A stretch of 64,000 bases of DNA, taken from positions 28,074-92,073 of the forward strand of contig NZ_JADEYP010000015.1 in the NCBI RefSeq assembly GCF_020295405.1, read 5' to 3'. Under the pieces are notes generated by a model. That model had not been told where the DNA came from. It did no database searches and saw nothing but the letters and a program-made list of their open reading frames with translations. The position numbers and the translations under genes are program-made. Shown here in pieces: positions 10,601 through 19,794 of this stretch (position 1 is its first letter; the number at the start of each line of letters is the position of its first letter). This stretch comes from Sphingobacterium bovistauri (GTDB taxonomy: Bacteria; Bacteroidota; Bacteroidia; Sphingobacteriales; Sphingobacteriaceae).

Positions 10601-10962
10601 AATCGACGAGCAGTCTCTTTTACCACAGCAAACGCTTCAGGTAATATTTCAGCTAAAATTTCCTCTAGTTTTTTATCACGATCTTTTTTAAGCTTATCTA
10701 TTTTTTCGTAAACCTCTGTTTTTTCCGAAATATCTACAGCGTGATCATCAGCTTTAGTTTTCAGCTCAGTGATTTCGGCATCTATTTCCTTTAAGTACTC
10801 CTGGATACGGCTTTTGAATTCAACAGTTTTAGCACGAAGCTCGTCATGTGACAAATTGGTTAGCTTACTATATTCTCCTTTAATTTTTTCAACTATCGGC
10901 TGTATAGATTTGATATCACGTTCTGACTTGCTACCAAATAATTTACTTAAAAATTTTAACAT
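7681..10962 (-). CDS. secA: SecA, preprotein translocase ATPase
   Basis: This 1,093-residue protein has the SecA motor. Walker A MTGEGKT is at 191-197, and a DEAD-like IDEVDSVLIDDARTP lies near 297. The second RecA domain carries TNMAGRGTDIKL and RQLRGRAGRQGDPG. The C-terminal zinc-binding SEC-C tail CPCGSGLKYKNCHGK contacts SecB and ribosomes. It drives unfolded secretory proteins through SecYEG using ATP. The length, with an extra charged helical segment near 55-105 and long insertions, is normal for Bacteroidota SecA. It appears to be the first gene of the minus-strand run that continues into the SPOR and M20 genes. Confidence 0.98.
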   Translation of the reverse strand: MLKFLSKLFGSKSERDIKSIQPIVEKIKGEYSKLTNLSHDELRAKTVEFKSRIQEYLKEIDAEITELKTKADDHAVDISEKTEVYEKIDKLKKDRDKKLEEILAEILPEAFAVVKETARRFTENPLLDVTATDFDREIAARKPNVTIVGDKAQWANKWLAAGNEVTWNMVHYDVQLIGGIVLHQGKISEMMTGEGKTLVGTLPTYLNALSGQGVHIVTVNDYLAKRDSEWNAPLFEFHGLSVDCIDKHQPNSPQRRKAYKSDIVYGTNNEFGFDYLRDNMTQTPDAMVQHKLHFAMIDEVDSVLIDDARTPLIISGPIPMGDQHEFYQLKPRIERLVNAQKAYINTVFNEAKKAIAAGDTDPEKGGLALFRSYRGLPKNKALIKFLSENNHRQILQKVENFYMQEQNRHMPKADKELFFVIDEKNNQVELTEKGIELITAQGEDASFFILPDVGSEIADIENSDAPLEEKAARKDELLRDYSVKAERIHSINQLLKAYTLFEIDDQYIVDEGKVKIVDEQTGRIMDGRRYSDGLHQAIEAKENVKVEDATQTYATVTLQNYFRMYHKLAGMTGTASTEAGELWEIYKLDVVDIPTNRGISRTDKQDFIYRTAREKYNAVAQEIQTLTEAGRPVLVGTTSVEISELLSRMLKLRGIKHNVLNAKLHQREAEIVAEAGHPGQVTIATNMAGRGTDIKLTEEVIKAGGLAIIGTERHESRRVDRQLRGRAGRQGDPGSSQFFVSLEDPLMRLFASERISNIMVKMGVEDGEVMQHSMLTKSIERAQRKVEENNFGIRKRLLEYDDVMNSQRNVIYSKRKNALFGERLDVDLNNTIYDVVEDLVISSKEGGSFDEFQIEVIRIFALDPSITVEEFTSSNVENLTDKLFSQVISHYQNKAKTVATQTLPVLKNVLAERGDMVENIVVPFTDGIRGIQVSTNLRKAVESEGEDVFRSFEKGIVLALIDDAWKEHLREMDDLKQSVQNAVYEQKDPIIIYKMEAFNLFKVMLASMNKDIVSFLFKGEIPGQQQPQNIEEAKPIPAQPANLKATKEDLDSPTGVSEEDIAITQPIRKEQTVGRNDECPCGSGLKYKNCHGK

Positions 10963-11085
10963 AATTTTATTTTATCTCTTTTCACATGCTCAAAATTGAA
11001 TCCAAACTCTAATTCAGGACAATTTGGCACTAGTCGGGCAAATTTAATTATTCAAAGTGATAACTTTCAATCTAATAATAGATTT

Positions 11086-11961
11086 TTAATCATTTCCACT
11101 CAAAAATATATTTTTTTCGCTTTTCGGTACAATATTTAATTCTTGCGCTTTGCCAAACATGGACATAATAGCCTTCTTTCCTAGATCACCTAGGTCTTTG
11201 GAATATTGATTTACATACAATTCAATGTGTTTGTACATGACCTCTTCTTCCATTTCTTGAGCATGCGAACGAATATATGCTAAACCTGATTTGGGATTAG
11301 CGAAAGCATACTCTACACTTTTACGAATTAATCGATTTACTTTTTCTTTAATATCAGTTGGTAAATCCCTCCGTATGACAATTCCGCCTAATGGAATCGG
11401 ACTTTCTGTCGTTTTTTCCCAATAATCACCCAAGTCTAGCACCTTGTGTAATCCTTTATCTTGATAGGTGAATCTATTTTCATGAATAATTAGTCCCAAA
11501 TCAATCTCGCCATTTAATAAAGCAGACTCAATATCCGAAAAAATAAGAGTTTCTTTATTCTGAAGATCTGGATACGCTAAGCCTAATAAGAAATTTGCAG
11601 TAGTAAATTTCCCAGGAATTCCTGTTTTAAGATTTTGATATTCTTCAGGAAGTTTTTCACCTGCATACGCAGAAAGTTTTTCGGCTAATTCTTGATTTTT
11701 CGTGATCAATAAGGGACCAACTCCAAAGCCCAATGCCGAACCAGCATCCAACAATTCATAATCCTCCACTGCATAAGCAAAAGCGTGATAACTCAGCTTC
11801 GTAATAGCTAATTCCTTTTTAAAAGCTTTTTGATTAAGTGTTTCGACATCGTGATACTCCACTTCAAATTCCAATCCTTCAGTAGCAATTTTATGATGTA
11901 TCAATGCATCAAAAATAAACGTATCATTGGGACATGGGGAAAAACCTAAATTTAATTTCAT
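11086..11961 (-). CDS. mqnD: 1,4-dihydroxy-6-naphthoate synthase, menaquinone futalosine pathway
   Basis: This 291-residue protein begins MKLNLGFSPCPNDTFIFDAL; SPCPNDTFIF is the hallmark of MqnD. The fold is that of periplasmic-binding-protein-like enzymes, here cytoplasmic, with the GIPGKFTTA and GLIIHENRFTY segments typical of the family. MqnD converts cyclic dehypoxanthinyl futalosine to 1,4-dihydroxy-6-naphthoate, so the cell probably makes menaquinone by the futalosine route. It follows the small membrane protein gene by three bases on the same strand. Other mqn genes are not in the window. Confidence 0.9.
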   Translation of the reverse strand: MKLNLGFSPCPNDTFIFDALIHHKIATEGLEFEVEYHDVETLNQKAFKKELAITKLSYHAFAYAVEDYELLDAGSALGFGVGPLLITKNQELAEKLSAYAGEKLPEEYQNLKTGIPGKFTTANFLLGLAYPDLQNKETLIFSDIESALLNGEIDLGLIIHENRFTYQDKGLHKVLDLGDYWEKTTESPIPLGGIVIRRDLPTDIKEKVNRLIRKSVEYAFANPKSGLAYIRSHAQEMEEEVMYKHIELYVNQYSKDLGDLGKKAIMSMFGKAQELNIVPKSEKNIFLSGND

Positions 11962-11964
11962 TAC

Positions 11965-12228
11965 TTACACTTTAAATTTTGTGAGGACAATAAATAGCAG
12001 CATTGACAAAAAGGTAATTAAAACAATCCCTTTTGCTAAATATTGATTACCCGCGCGGAATGAAAAACGAACAATTATCAAATTAACAACTGCCGCTATA
12101 ACATAAAAGGCAATTGGTTTTTCAGCAAAATAGGTTTGCTGAAAAGATGTATAAACTGTTACTAAATATGCTATTAAAGGGGCTATTACACCTACTAAAA
12201 CACCTACAATTAATGAATCTCTTTGCAT
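11965..12228 (-). CDS. Small three-helix membrane protein, unknown function
   Basis: This 87-residue protein has three predicted membrane segments, at about residues 7-27, 40-58 and 64-84, separated by short loops with few charges. No enzyme motif is seen. Its start codon overlaps the surE stop codon in a TAATG junction, so it is translationally coupled to surE, and mqnD follows within three bases. Similar small membrane proteins next to surE are common in this family of bacteria (from memory), but I cannot assign a role. Confidence 0.75.
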   Translation of the reverse strand: MQRDSLIVGVLVGVIAPLIAYLVTVYTSFQQTYFAEKPIAFYVIAAVVNLIIVRFSFRAGNQYLAKGIVLITFLSMLLFIVLTKFKV

Positions 12229-13007
12229 TATTTAATATCAAAAGACCATGAATTCAACTCTTGTATAGCATGATGTGCCGTCATATCAAACTGAGTAGGT
12301 ACAATAGAGACATACCCATTGTTAATCGCAAAAACATCGGTATCTTCTCCTCTATCTACCCAATCGTATCGACCTGTCATCCAATAGTAATCTCTACTAT
12401 ATGGATCAACGCGATTTTCAAACTCCTCAACCCAGTTACCATTCGCTTGTCTACATATTTTTATACCCTGTATACCTTTGTCAATATGCGGAAAATTAAC
12501 ATTTAATAGTGTGCCCTTAGGTAAACCATTATTTAATACTTGCTCTGAAATACTTGAAATATAGGAACGAATATGCGAAAAATCAGCTTCATGAGAAAAA
12601 TCATCAAGAGAAAAACCAATTGATGAAATTCCTTCGATAGCACCCTCTACCGCAGCAGACATTGTACCTGAATACAGCACATTTATTGAATAATTCAGTC
12701 CATGATTAACACCAGAAACACACAAATCTGGCTTTTTATCTTTGAAAATGCGATCTACTGCTAGTTTAACACAATCCACAGGCGTACCCGAGCATTTGTA
12801 CATTTCGATACCTGGATATAAATCAACTTTATCCAAACGCAAAGGTTTTCCGATGGTAATAGCATGTCCCATTCCAGATTGAGGTCCGTCTGGAGCTACC
12901 ACGACTACTCTTGCTAATTTTTGCATTTCTTCCAACAGAACTTTTATTCCCGGTGCAGTAATGCCATCGTCATTTACAACTAAAATAGTAGGTTTCTCTT
13001 TTGCCAT
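12228..13007 (-). CDS. surE: 5'/3'-nucleotidase SurE
   Basis: This 259-residue protein has the N-terminal metal-site motif NDDG in ILVVNDDGITAPGI (about 8-21) and the second signature PDGPQSGMGHAIT. The SGTPVDCVKLA segment and the SGVNHGLNYSINVLYSGTMSAA block are also diagnostic. SurE is a metal-dependent phosphatase acting on nucleoside 5'- and 3'-monophosphates. It is the first gene of a three-gene minus-strand operon with the small membrane protein and mqnD. Its start at 13007 faces the divergent susC pseudogene across 282 bases. Confidence 0.97.
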   Translation of the reverse strand: MAKEKPTILVVNDDGITAPGIKVLLEEMQKLARVVVVAPDGPQSGMGHAITIGKPLRLDKVDLYPGIEMYKCSGTPVDCVKLAVDRIFKDKKPDLCVSGVNHGLNYSINVLYSGTMSAAVEGAIEGISSIGFSLDDFSHEADFSHIRSYISSISEQVLNNGLPKGTLLNVNFPHIDKGIQGIKICRQANGNWVEEFENRVDPYSRDYYWMTGRYDWVDRGEDTDVFAINNGYVSIVPTQFDMTAHHAIQELNSWSFDIK

Positions 13008-13289
13008 ATTGTAAAGTTATGGAATTTTATCAAAACACTATTCAGTTATAAAAGTTAACCTCAAGGTTTTAAAAAAACAACATTTTACTTAGTGCTAATA
13101 AAAAACAAACATTTTAGCAACACAAAAAAAGTTCGGTTATTTTTTTTAAAAAAAAATTAAAAAACAATACTATAAAAGGAAAATATTTTCGATATTTATA
13201 ATACATAATACTTAATTAAAACACAAAGCCAAATCAATTTAAACTGGCTAATTTGTATAATCAATTTTAAACACTTTAATATATCTTTT
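13008..13289. promoter_or_regulatory. Divergent promoter region between surE and the second susC
   Basis: These 282 bases are extremely AT-rich, with a poly-A/T tract near 13130-13165. They must carry the promoters for surE (minus) and the susC pseudogene (plus). CTAATTTGTA near 13249 is close to, but not an exact match for, the Bacteroidota TAnnTTTG promoter element. No gene is supported. Confidence 0.4.
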
Positions 13290-16200
13290 ATGATCAAACA
13301 TTTATTTCCTTATGGAGGATTTAAGCGGTTTTTGTGGATTTCTGGGGCTGTAACTTGTTGCTTAACCATTTCTCAACAAAACATCTACGCTAAATCTATC
13401 CATTCCTTAAAAGTTACCCATCAACAAGAAACTATTAATGTTAAAGGGGTAGTAAGAAACTCTGTAACCAATGACCCTATTGCGGGAGTAACTGTAACTG
13501 TCACAGGGACTAGTATCGCCACGACGACAAACAGCAATGGTGAATATGAATTAAGAAATGTCCCTAAAAATGGTCAGATCGCTTTTACAATGATAGGTAT
13601 GCAGTCTCTGGTAGAAAACGTTAATGGACGTACAAACATTAATCTTACAGATGACAATGCCAATATTGAAGAAGTAATTGTTGTTGGTTATGGAACACAA
13701 AAAAAGTCAGTAGTCTCTGGTGCTGTCACGGCAGTCAAAGGCGATGAGCTAGCCAAATCATCTTCAGTTAATTTATCTAATGGTCTAGCAGGTAGACTAC
13801 CCGGTGTTACGGCTATGCAAAGCGGCGGGGAACCAGGTTATGATGGTTCGAATGTTCGAATTCGCGGGATAAACTCCTTATCTGGGGGGAATACAAGTCC
13901 TTTAATAGTTATCGACGGTGTTCCAAGTAGAGCGGGGGGTATCGATCGATTAAATCCCAATGATATAGAAAGTGTATCGGTTTTAAAAGATGCCTCTGCG
14001 GCGATTTATGGTTCACGTGCAGGTAATGGTGTTATTTTGATTACCACAAAACAAGGTAAATCCGGTAAGCCACAGCTTTCATACGATGCCTTCTATGGTA
14101 TTCAACGACCTACTCGCACACCTAAAATGTCAGGATCACCTGAGTATGCTGAAATATTAAATGAACTAAGAATTTTTGGTACTGACCTTGATCCTCAATA
14201 TTGGGATGATGCTTGGAATGCGTTAAATACTACAGGATCTTACACAAGAACTGATAAGCCAGGAACGATAAATGCAGCCTTCACTCCTGATGAAGTACAA
14301 AAATTCAAAGATGGATCAGACCCCTATCGCTATCCTAATACAGATTGGTTTGATGAGGTTATGAAAAATTGGTCACCACAACAAAGACATAATTTACAAA
14401 TAAATGGTGGCGGAGAAAACACGGTTTATTTAGCTTCATTAGGCTTTACTAATCAAGATGCCTACTAAAAAAATCCGCAACGAATTATAATCAATACGAT
14501 TTACGATTAAATATAGAAAGTAAAATTAATGATCACCTTACTACCACAATAAGTGTCGTAGGAAGGGAAGAAGAGCGTAATTTTCCAACTGTAGGCGCAG
14601 GAGATATCTTTAGATTTTTGATGCGCGGTCGTCCAAATGAACCGGCATTTTGGCCTCATGGAGAACCAGGACCTGCAATAGAGTATGGTTACAACCCCGT
14701 TGTATCTACTACTGATCTTACAGGTTTTAACAAAACTATTGACGATTATTTACAAACAACAGGGAAGATTGATTTCAAAATTCCTGGTGTAGAAGGATTA
14801 AAACTAACTGGGTCGGCTTCTTTAGATAAGTCTTGGAAAAGAGGTAAAAACTGGAGGACCCCTTGGACATTGTATTCTTGGGATAAAACAACCTTACTCG
14901 ATGATGGTACACCAAGTCTAACGGGCTCTGTAAGTTCCCCATTCACAGATGCACGATTATCCGAAACTATGGCTAATCGTTTAGGTGTTAACTTAACGGC
15001 TATGGCAACGTATGATAAAGTTATTAATAATGATCATACAATTTCTTTATTAGCTGGATTGACGAGAGAAACAGATAAAAGCAGTGGATTTAATGCTTTT
15101 AGACGCTACTTTTTGTCTACACTAATACCTGAATTATCTTTTGGTGAAAATAAAGAACAAACGATAGGTGTAAATGATATTTTTACTCGCGCTCGATTAA
15201 GTTATTTCGGACGTGTAAATTATAACTACCAAGAAAAATATCTTGCTGAATTCCTATGGCGTGTGGACGGTTCGTACATATTCCCACCTGAAAAACGTTT
15301 TGGTTTTTTCCCAGGAGTTTCTGTAGGTTGGGTCTTGTCCAAAGAAGAATTCTTTAAAGACAATGTTCAGTTTGTAAATAGCTTAAAAATAAGAGGCTCA
15401 TGGGGTCAAATGGGTGCTGAAGCATTTGCCAATAATACTTTAATGGAATACCAATTTTTCACATTAATGAACACAGGCTCCGGAGTATTTAATGACCAAG
15501 TTGTAAAAACACTTTGGGAAGCAAACGTCCCTAATCAGAATTTCACTTGGGAAGTTGCAAACAACAGTAACGTAGGGCTGGATGCTACCTTTATGGACAA
15601 CAAATTCTCATTTACTTTTGATTACTTCTATAATCAAAGATCAAATGTTTTGGCACAAAGAATTGCTTCCGTTCCTGAAAGCACAGGAATTCCATTTGTG
15701 AATCTTCCTCCAGAAAATATCGGGAACTTGAAAAATTCTGGATATGAATTTAGCTTAAACTATCAGACCAATATTAATGATTTCACATTTGGAGCTGGTA
15801 TTAATGGAGGATATGCTAAAAACAAAGTTTTATTTATGGATGAGATACCAGGAGCACCTGATTATCAACGAAGAACAGGGGCTCCGACAGATGCTTGGCT
15901 ATTATATCAATATGATGGTGTATTCAAAGATATGGAGGCTATTAACGCCAATACGTTAGATTATAGCGCTATCACAGGAGGAGCTGATTTAAGACCTGGA
16001 GATATGAAGTTCGTTGATTATACAGGTGATGGTATAATTGATGGTGATGACCAAGTTCGTATGGATAAAAATAGCATACCAACATTTACAGGAGGTTTAA
16101 ATCTAAACGCGGCCTACAAAGGCTTTGATTTAACCGTCTTGATGCAAGGTGCTACGGGAGGTTTACAAATGATTGGAATAACCGAATCTGGAGATATAGG

Positions 16201-16558
16201 AAACTATTTGGACTGGTCGTATCAAAACCGATGGAGTATTGACAATCCAAGTGATGAATTTCCACGTTTGAGTAATAGAAATACAGCGTATTATCAGGAT
16301 GGCAATAAAGCACTTAACAACACGTATTGGGTTAGAAACAACAATTATTTAAGGTTAAAAAATATTGAGCTTGGCTATACCATAAATCCAGACATCTTGA
16401 ACAAAATAGGTGTTAAAGGTTTAAGATTGTATATGAATGGTATCAACCTGTTTACCATTGATAAAATCAAGATTTGGGATCCTGAATCAACAAATACAAG
16501 TGGTCAATATTATCCACAAGCAAAAGTTATCAACTTCGGTTTGAAAGCAACCCTCTAA
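13290..16558 (+). pseudogene. SusC/RagA-family TonB-linked transporter, broken by a one-base frameshift
   Basis: The first frame (13290-14468) encodes a signal peptide, carboxypeptidase-like domain, EEVIVVGYGTQKKS and the plug motif SVLKDASAAIYGSRAGNG. It stops at TAA 14466-14468 after LGFTNQDAY. SusC sequence continues without a gap in the -1 frame from 14474 (SATNYNQYDLRL, then NFPTVGAG) through the barrel to INFGLKATL at 16558. Restoring one base beside the seven-A run at 14467-14473 would give one protein of about 1,089 residues. The first in-frame ATG of the second part is only at 14618. It is followed by a complete susD gene. The break may be real decay, phase-variation-like slippage or a sequencing error. 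Confidence 0.85.
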
Positions 16559-16585
16559 TTATTTAACCGATAAATTTTATTAAAG

Positions 16586-18535
16586 ATGAAAAACACAAAT
16601 TTAAGCGAAATATTTAGAAGGTTAAAAATGATTAAAAAGCAATCATCTATTACCTCTAAATCGACAAAATATACAAAGAAGCTGTTTATTATGACAGCTA
16701 CAGCGTTAGCACTTCAATCGTGTAATACAGATTTTTTGAATGTCACTCCTCCTAATCAGCTCTCAGCTGATGTGGTTTGGAACGATGCACTAACAGCCCA
16801 AGCATACATAAATGATATTTACAATGGATTTGAGCAAGGTGGTTTTAACGAACAAATGTTAGCTTCTGTTTCCGATGAAGCAATGTTCACACATCCAGGT
16901 CGTGGAATAGACATTGTCAATAGTGGATCCTCAAACCCTACAACACTTGGTTGGGTACATGGAACATGGGCATGGGGAAGAATGTATATTTATATTAGGT
17001 ACTGTAATGTCGCTATGCAGCAATTAAATGGCGCAGATAACAAAATTACAAATCAAGATATGAAAGAAAAAATGCTTGGTCAGGTACATTTCTTGAGAGC
17101 ATATTATTATCAGCAACTACTTCGTTACTATGGTGGAGTGCCTTTAGTTGATAAAGTATATACTATCGATGACGATATGGATATAGCCAGAAATACATAC
17201 GAAGAATGTGTCAATTTTATTATAAAAGATTGTGATGAGGCATATAAATATTTGAATGGTAAAAGCATGGATAAAGGCAGAGCAACTGCATTAGCTTCAC
17301 TAGCCATTAAATCTCGTGTATTGCTATATGCCGCTAGTGATCAACATGATGGGGCAAAATTAAAAGGTAAAGTATCTAGCATATCACACGATATGTTGCC
17401 GATATTAGCTTATACATCAGGTAATCAACAAGAACGCTATAAAGCTGCTCAATCTGCTGCGAAGGCAGTAATGGATGCGTCGTCAGGTTACAAGTTGAAT
17501 TTAACAGCTCCAGTAAGTGCAACAGAAGGACAGAATAATTATAAAAGTATAGCAATGGGAGGAGGAAGCAAGGCTCCCAATATAGATCCTGCAGCTGCTT
17601 CAGAATTAATTTACGCAAAGTATTTCATTGCTGATGCCAACTATACTCACGGTCTTCATAACGGACCTAATGGTTACAAAAATTGGGCTGGAAATACACC
17701 TATCGGACTTTTGGTAGATGATTATCAAATGATAGACGGGACTACATTTAGCTGGAATAATGTTTCGCACAAAGCCGAACCATATAAAAATAGAGATCCT
17801 CGTTTTTATGCAACTATCTTATACGATGGGGCTGGATGGAAACCAAGAGAAAAGATTTCAGGAAATATTGATCCCGCTAATCAAATCCAAACAGGAACAT
17901 ATGATATTTTGGAGGGAGGTACTGTGAAAACAATACCAGGAATTGATACAAGAAGTGGTAGTATAGAAAGCTGGAATGGTAGCTGGACAGGCTATTATTA
18001 TCATAAATTTATCGACCCAGATCCGAATATTGTTGACGCGAATAATTTCCAACTCGTTCCTTGGCCCTTCTTTAGGTATACAGAAGCGGTATTAAATTAC
18101 GTAGAGGCTAGTATTGAATTAGGAGAAACAACTGTGGCAAGAGATTGGTTGAATAAAATCAGATTCAGAGCGGGCATGCCAGCTATCACTACTACTGATC
18201 AGAATCAATTAAGAGAAATCTATAGACACGAACGTAGGATAGAAATGGCGTATGAAGAACAACGCTATCATGATGTTAGAAGATGGTTAATCGCTGCTGA
18301 GACCGTAGGAAGGAAAGTAACTTACATCAAAGTAAGCGGAAAATTCAAACCTGGTAAAACTATGTCGGCCCCTTATCGCCATGATAATACCGTGTATGAT
18401 TATACCTATACACCTGTTGTTGACAATTCTCAAGAGAATAGATCGTGGAATAACAACTTATATTTCAGACCATTCCACAGGGATGAATTAAACAAAAACA
18501 GTTTATTAAAACAAAACCCTGGATATACACAATAA
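16586..18535 (+). CDS. SusD/RagB-family outer-membrane lipoprotein
   Basis: This 649-residue protein carries a lipobox (LALQSC) with its cysteine near residue 46, preceded by an unusually long basic leader. The ATG at 16628 (MIKKQSS) or the one just before TATALALQSC could be the true start. The mature part, TDFLNVTPPNQLSADVVWND, then FLRAYYYQQLLRYYGGVPLV and the C-terminal RHERRIEMAYEEQRYHDVRRW, is diagnostic for SusD proteins, which bind glycans at the surface and hand them to SusC. It is 28 bases after the broken susC and ends inside a strong terminator. The uronate genes nearby suggest pectic or other uronic-acid glycans, by inference. Confidence 0.93.
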   Translation: MKNTNLSEIFRRLKMIKKQSSITSKSTKYTKKLFIMTATALALQSCNTDFLNVTPPNQLSADVVWNDALTAQAYINDIYNGFEQGGFNEQMLASVSDEAMFTHPGRGIDIVNSGSSNPTTLGWVHGTWAWGRMYIYIRYCNVAMQQLNGADNKITNQDMKEKMLGQVHFLRAYYYQQLLRYYGGVPLVDKVYTIDDDMDIARNTYEECVNFIIKDCDEAYKYLNGKSMDKGRATALASLAIKSRVLLYAASDQHDGAKLKGKVSSISHDMLPILAYTSGNQQERYKAAQSAAKAVMDASSGYKLNLTAPVSATEGQNNYKSIAMGGGSKAPNIDPAAASELIYAKYFIADANYTHGLHNGPNGYKNWAGNTPIGLLVDDYQMIDGTTFSWNNVSHKAEPYKNRDPRFYATILYDGAGWKPREKISGNIDPANQIQTGTYDILEGGTVKTIPGIDTRSGSIESWNGSWTGYYYHKFIDPDPNIVDANNFQLVPWPFFRYTEAVLNYVEASIELGETTVARDWLNKIRFRAGMPAITTTDQNQLREIYRHERRIEMAYEEQRYHDVRRWLIAAETVGRKVTYIKVSGKFKPGKTMSAPYRHDNTVYDYTYTPVVDNSQENRSWNNNLYFRPFHRDELNKNSLLKQNPGYTQ

Positions 18536-18580
18536 ATAGAAAACTCCCTCCAAAATTGGAGGGAGTTTTCTATTTATTGT
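18529..18580. terminator. Bidirectional terminator, perfect 25-bp inverted repeat
   Basis: Arms at 18529-18553 and 18556-18580 are perfectly complementary around two A bases, with a GC-rich core (CTCCCTCC/GGAGGGAG) flanked by A/T tracts on both sides. It includes the stop codon of the susD gene and lies between convergent genes, so it should stop transcription from both. Confidence 0.85.
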
Positions 18581-18587
18581 GTAAATA

Positions 18588-18776
18588 TTATCCTAGTCCT
18601 TTCAACCAATCCACGACTTCTTCACGGGCTTTTCCTAGTTTTTGTTGAAGACGACCTAACAATTCCTCATCTTGTCCTTCTTCATATTTCAAATCATCAT
18701 CCGTCCAATCAGCATACTCTTGCTTGATTTTACCTTTCATTTCATTCCATTTTCCTTTTAAATCTAACTTATCCAT
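18588..18776 (-). CDS. CsbD-family small stress protein
   Basis: This 62-residue acidic, helical protein reads [20 protein letters not shown] and ends [12 protein letters not shown]. The [23 protein letters not shown] pattern is the CsbD-like signature. CsbD proteins are abundant soluble stress-response proteins whose biochemical role is unknown. The gene stands alone on the minus strand, with a terminator directly downstream, and shares a 177-base divergent upstream region with kduI. Confidence 0.9.
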   Translation of the reverse strand: MDKLDLKGKWNEMKGKIKQEYADWTDDDLKYEEGQDEELLGRLQQKLGKAREEVVDWLKGLG

Positions 18777-18953
18777 AGTTATGTGTTTTAGTGTTTTCTA
18801 AATCATGTACTACTTAAGAACAACCCAATAGAAGTCTTGTTTGTCACATAGTTGTTACGAAATCGTTGCAGATTGAGGAATTCCAAAAGCAATTGGGTTT
18901 CTTCATAGGAAAGGTCTATTTTTAATAACACGAATTTCAAAATAAAAACACCT

Positions 18954-19793
18954 ATGACTTACGAATCTAGATACGCAATCGGACCAAAGGAATATAAATC
19001 ACTAGACACAAAAGGACTTAGAGAGACCTTTCTTATTGAAAAACTTTTTGTCGAAGACACGATTCATTTTGTATATACACATTATGATAGATATATGGCT
19101 GGCGGTGCATTCCCTATACATCAAAAAATCAAATTGGAAACAATTGAACCTCTATTAAAAGAACCTTTTTTCTTATCTCGCAGAGAATTGGGAATTATCA
19201 ATATCGGTGGTTCCGGAAAAGTAGAGGTAGACGGCGAGGTATATGATCTTAACAACAAAGAGGCTTTATACATTGGAAAAGGTGCTAAAGAAGTATATTT
19301 TAGCAGTAATGATTCGCAATCTCCTGCAAAATTCTATTTAAACTCTACGCCTGCACATCACAGTTACCCGACTAAAAAAGTTACAAAAGCGGATGCAAAT
19401 AAATTAGAACTAGGTGCACTTGAAACGGCTAATCATCGTACCATCAATCAAATGTTGTTGCACACCGTGATCCAAACATGTCAATTGCAAATGGGAATGA
19501 CGGAATTAAAAACGGGCTCTGTGTGGAATACCATGCCTTCTCACACACATGATCGTCGTATGGAAGTGTATTTCTATTTTGAAGTACCAGAAGGTCAGGC
19601 TGTCTCTCATTTTATGGGACCAATGGACGAGACTCGTCATATTTGGATGAACAATGAGCAAGCAGTTATTTCTCCTCCTTGGTCGATTCATTCTGGAGCT
19701 GGCACTAGCAATTATTCATTCATTTGGGGTATGGCTGGAGAAAACATGGATTATGATGACATGGACAAATCAGCAATCACAGATTTAAGATAA
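18954..19793 (+). CDS. kduI: 5-dehydro-4-deoxy-D-glucuronate isomerase
   Basis: This 279-residue protein is a bicupin of KduI length. It begins MTYESRYAIGPKEYKSLDT and contains the zinc-site segment TMPSHTHDRRMEVYFYFE, with HTH and the downstream glutamate as ligands, and a later IHSGAGTSNYSFIWGMAGEN. KduI isomerises 5-dehydro-4-deoxyglucuronate, the product of unsaturated uronate cleavage, to 2,5-diketo-3-deoxygluconate. It is the first gene of a three-gene plus-strand operon ending in kduD, the next step of the same pathway. Confidence 0.97.
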   Translation: MTYESRYAIGPKEYKSLDTKGLRETFLIEKLFVEDTIHFVYTHYDRYMAGGAFPIHQKIKLETIEPLLKEPFFLSRRELGIINIGGSGKVEVDGEVYDLNNKEALYIGKGAKEVYFSSNDSQSPAKFYLNSTPAHHSYPTKKVTKADANKLELGALETANHRTINQMLLHTVIQTCQLQMGMTELKTGSVWNTMPSHTHDRRMEVYFYFEVPEGQAVSHFMGPMDETRHIWMNNEQAVISPPWSIHSGAGTSNYSFIWGMAGENMDYDDMDKSAITDLR

Positions 19794-19794
19794 C

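Noticed and set aside
14460..14480. Programmed -1 ribosomal frameshift in susC
   Set aside because: The stop comes before the A-run, so the classic slippery heptamer is missing in the needed place, and no stem-loop is obvious after it. A mutation or sequencing error is simpler.
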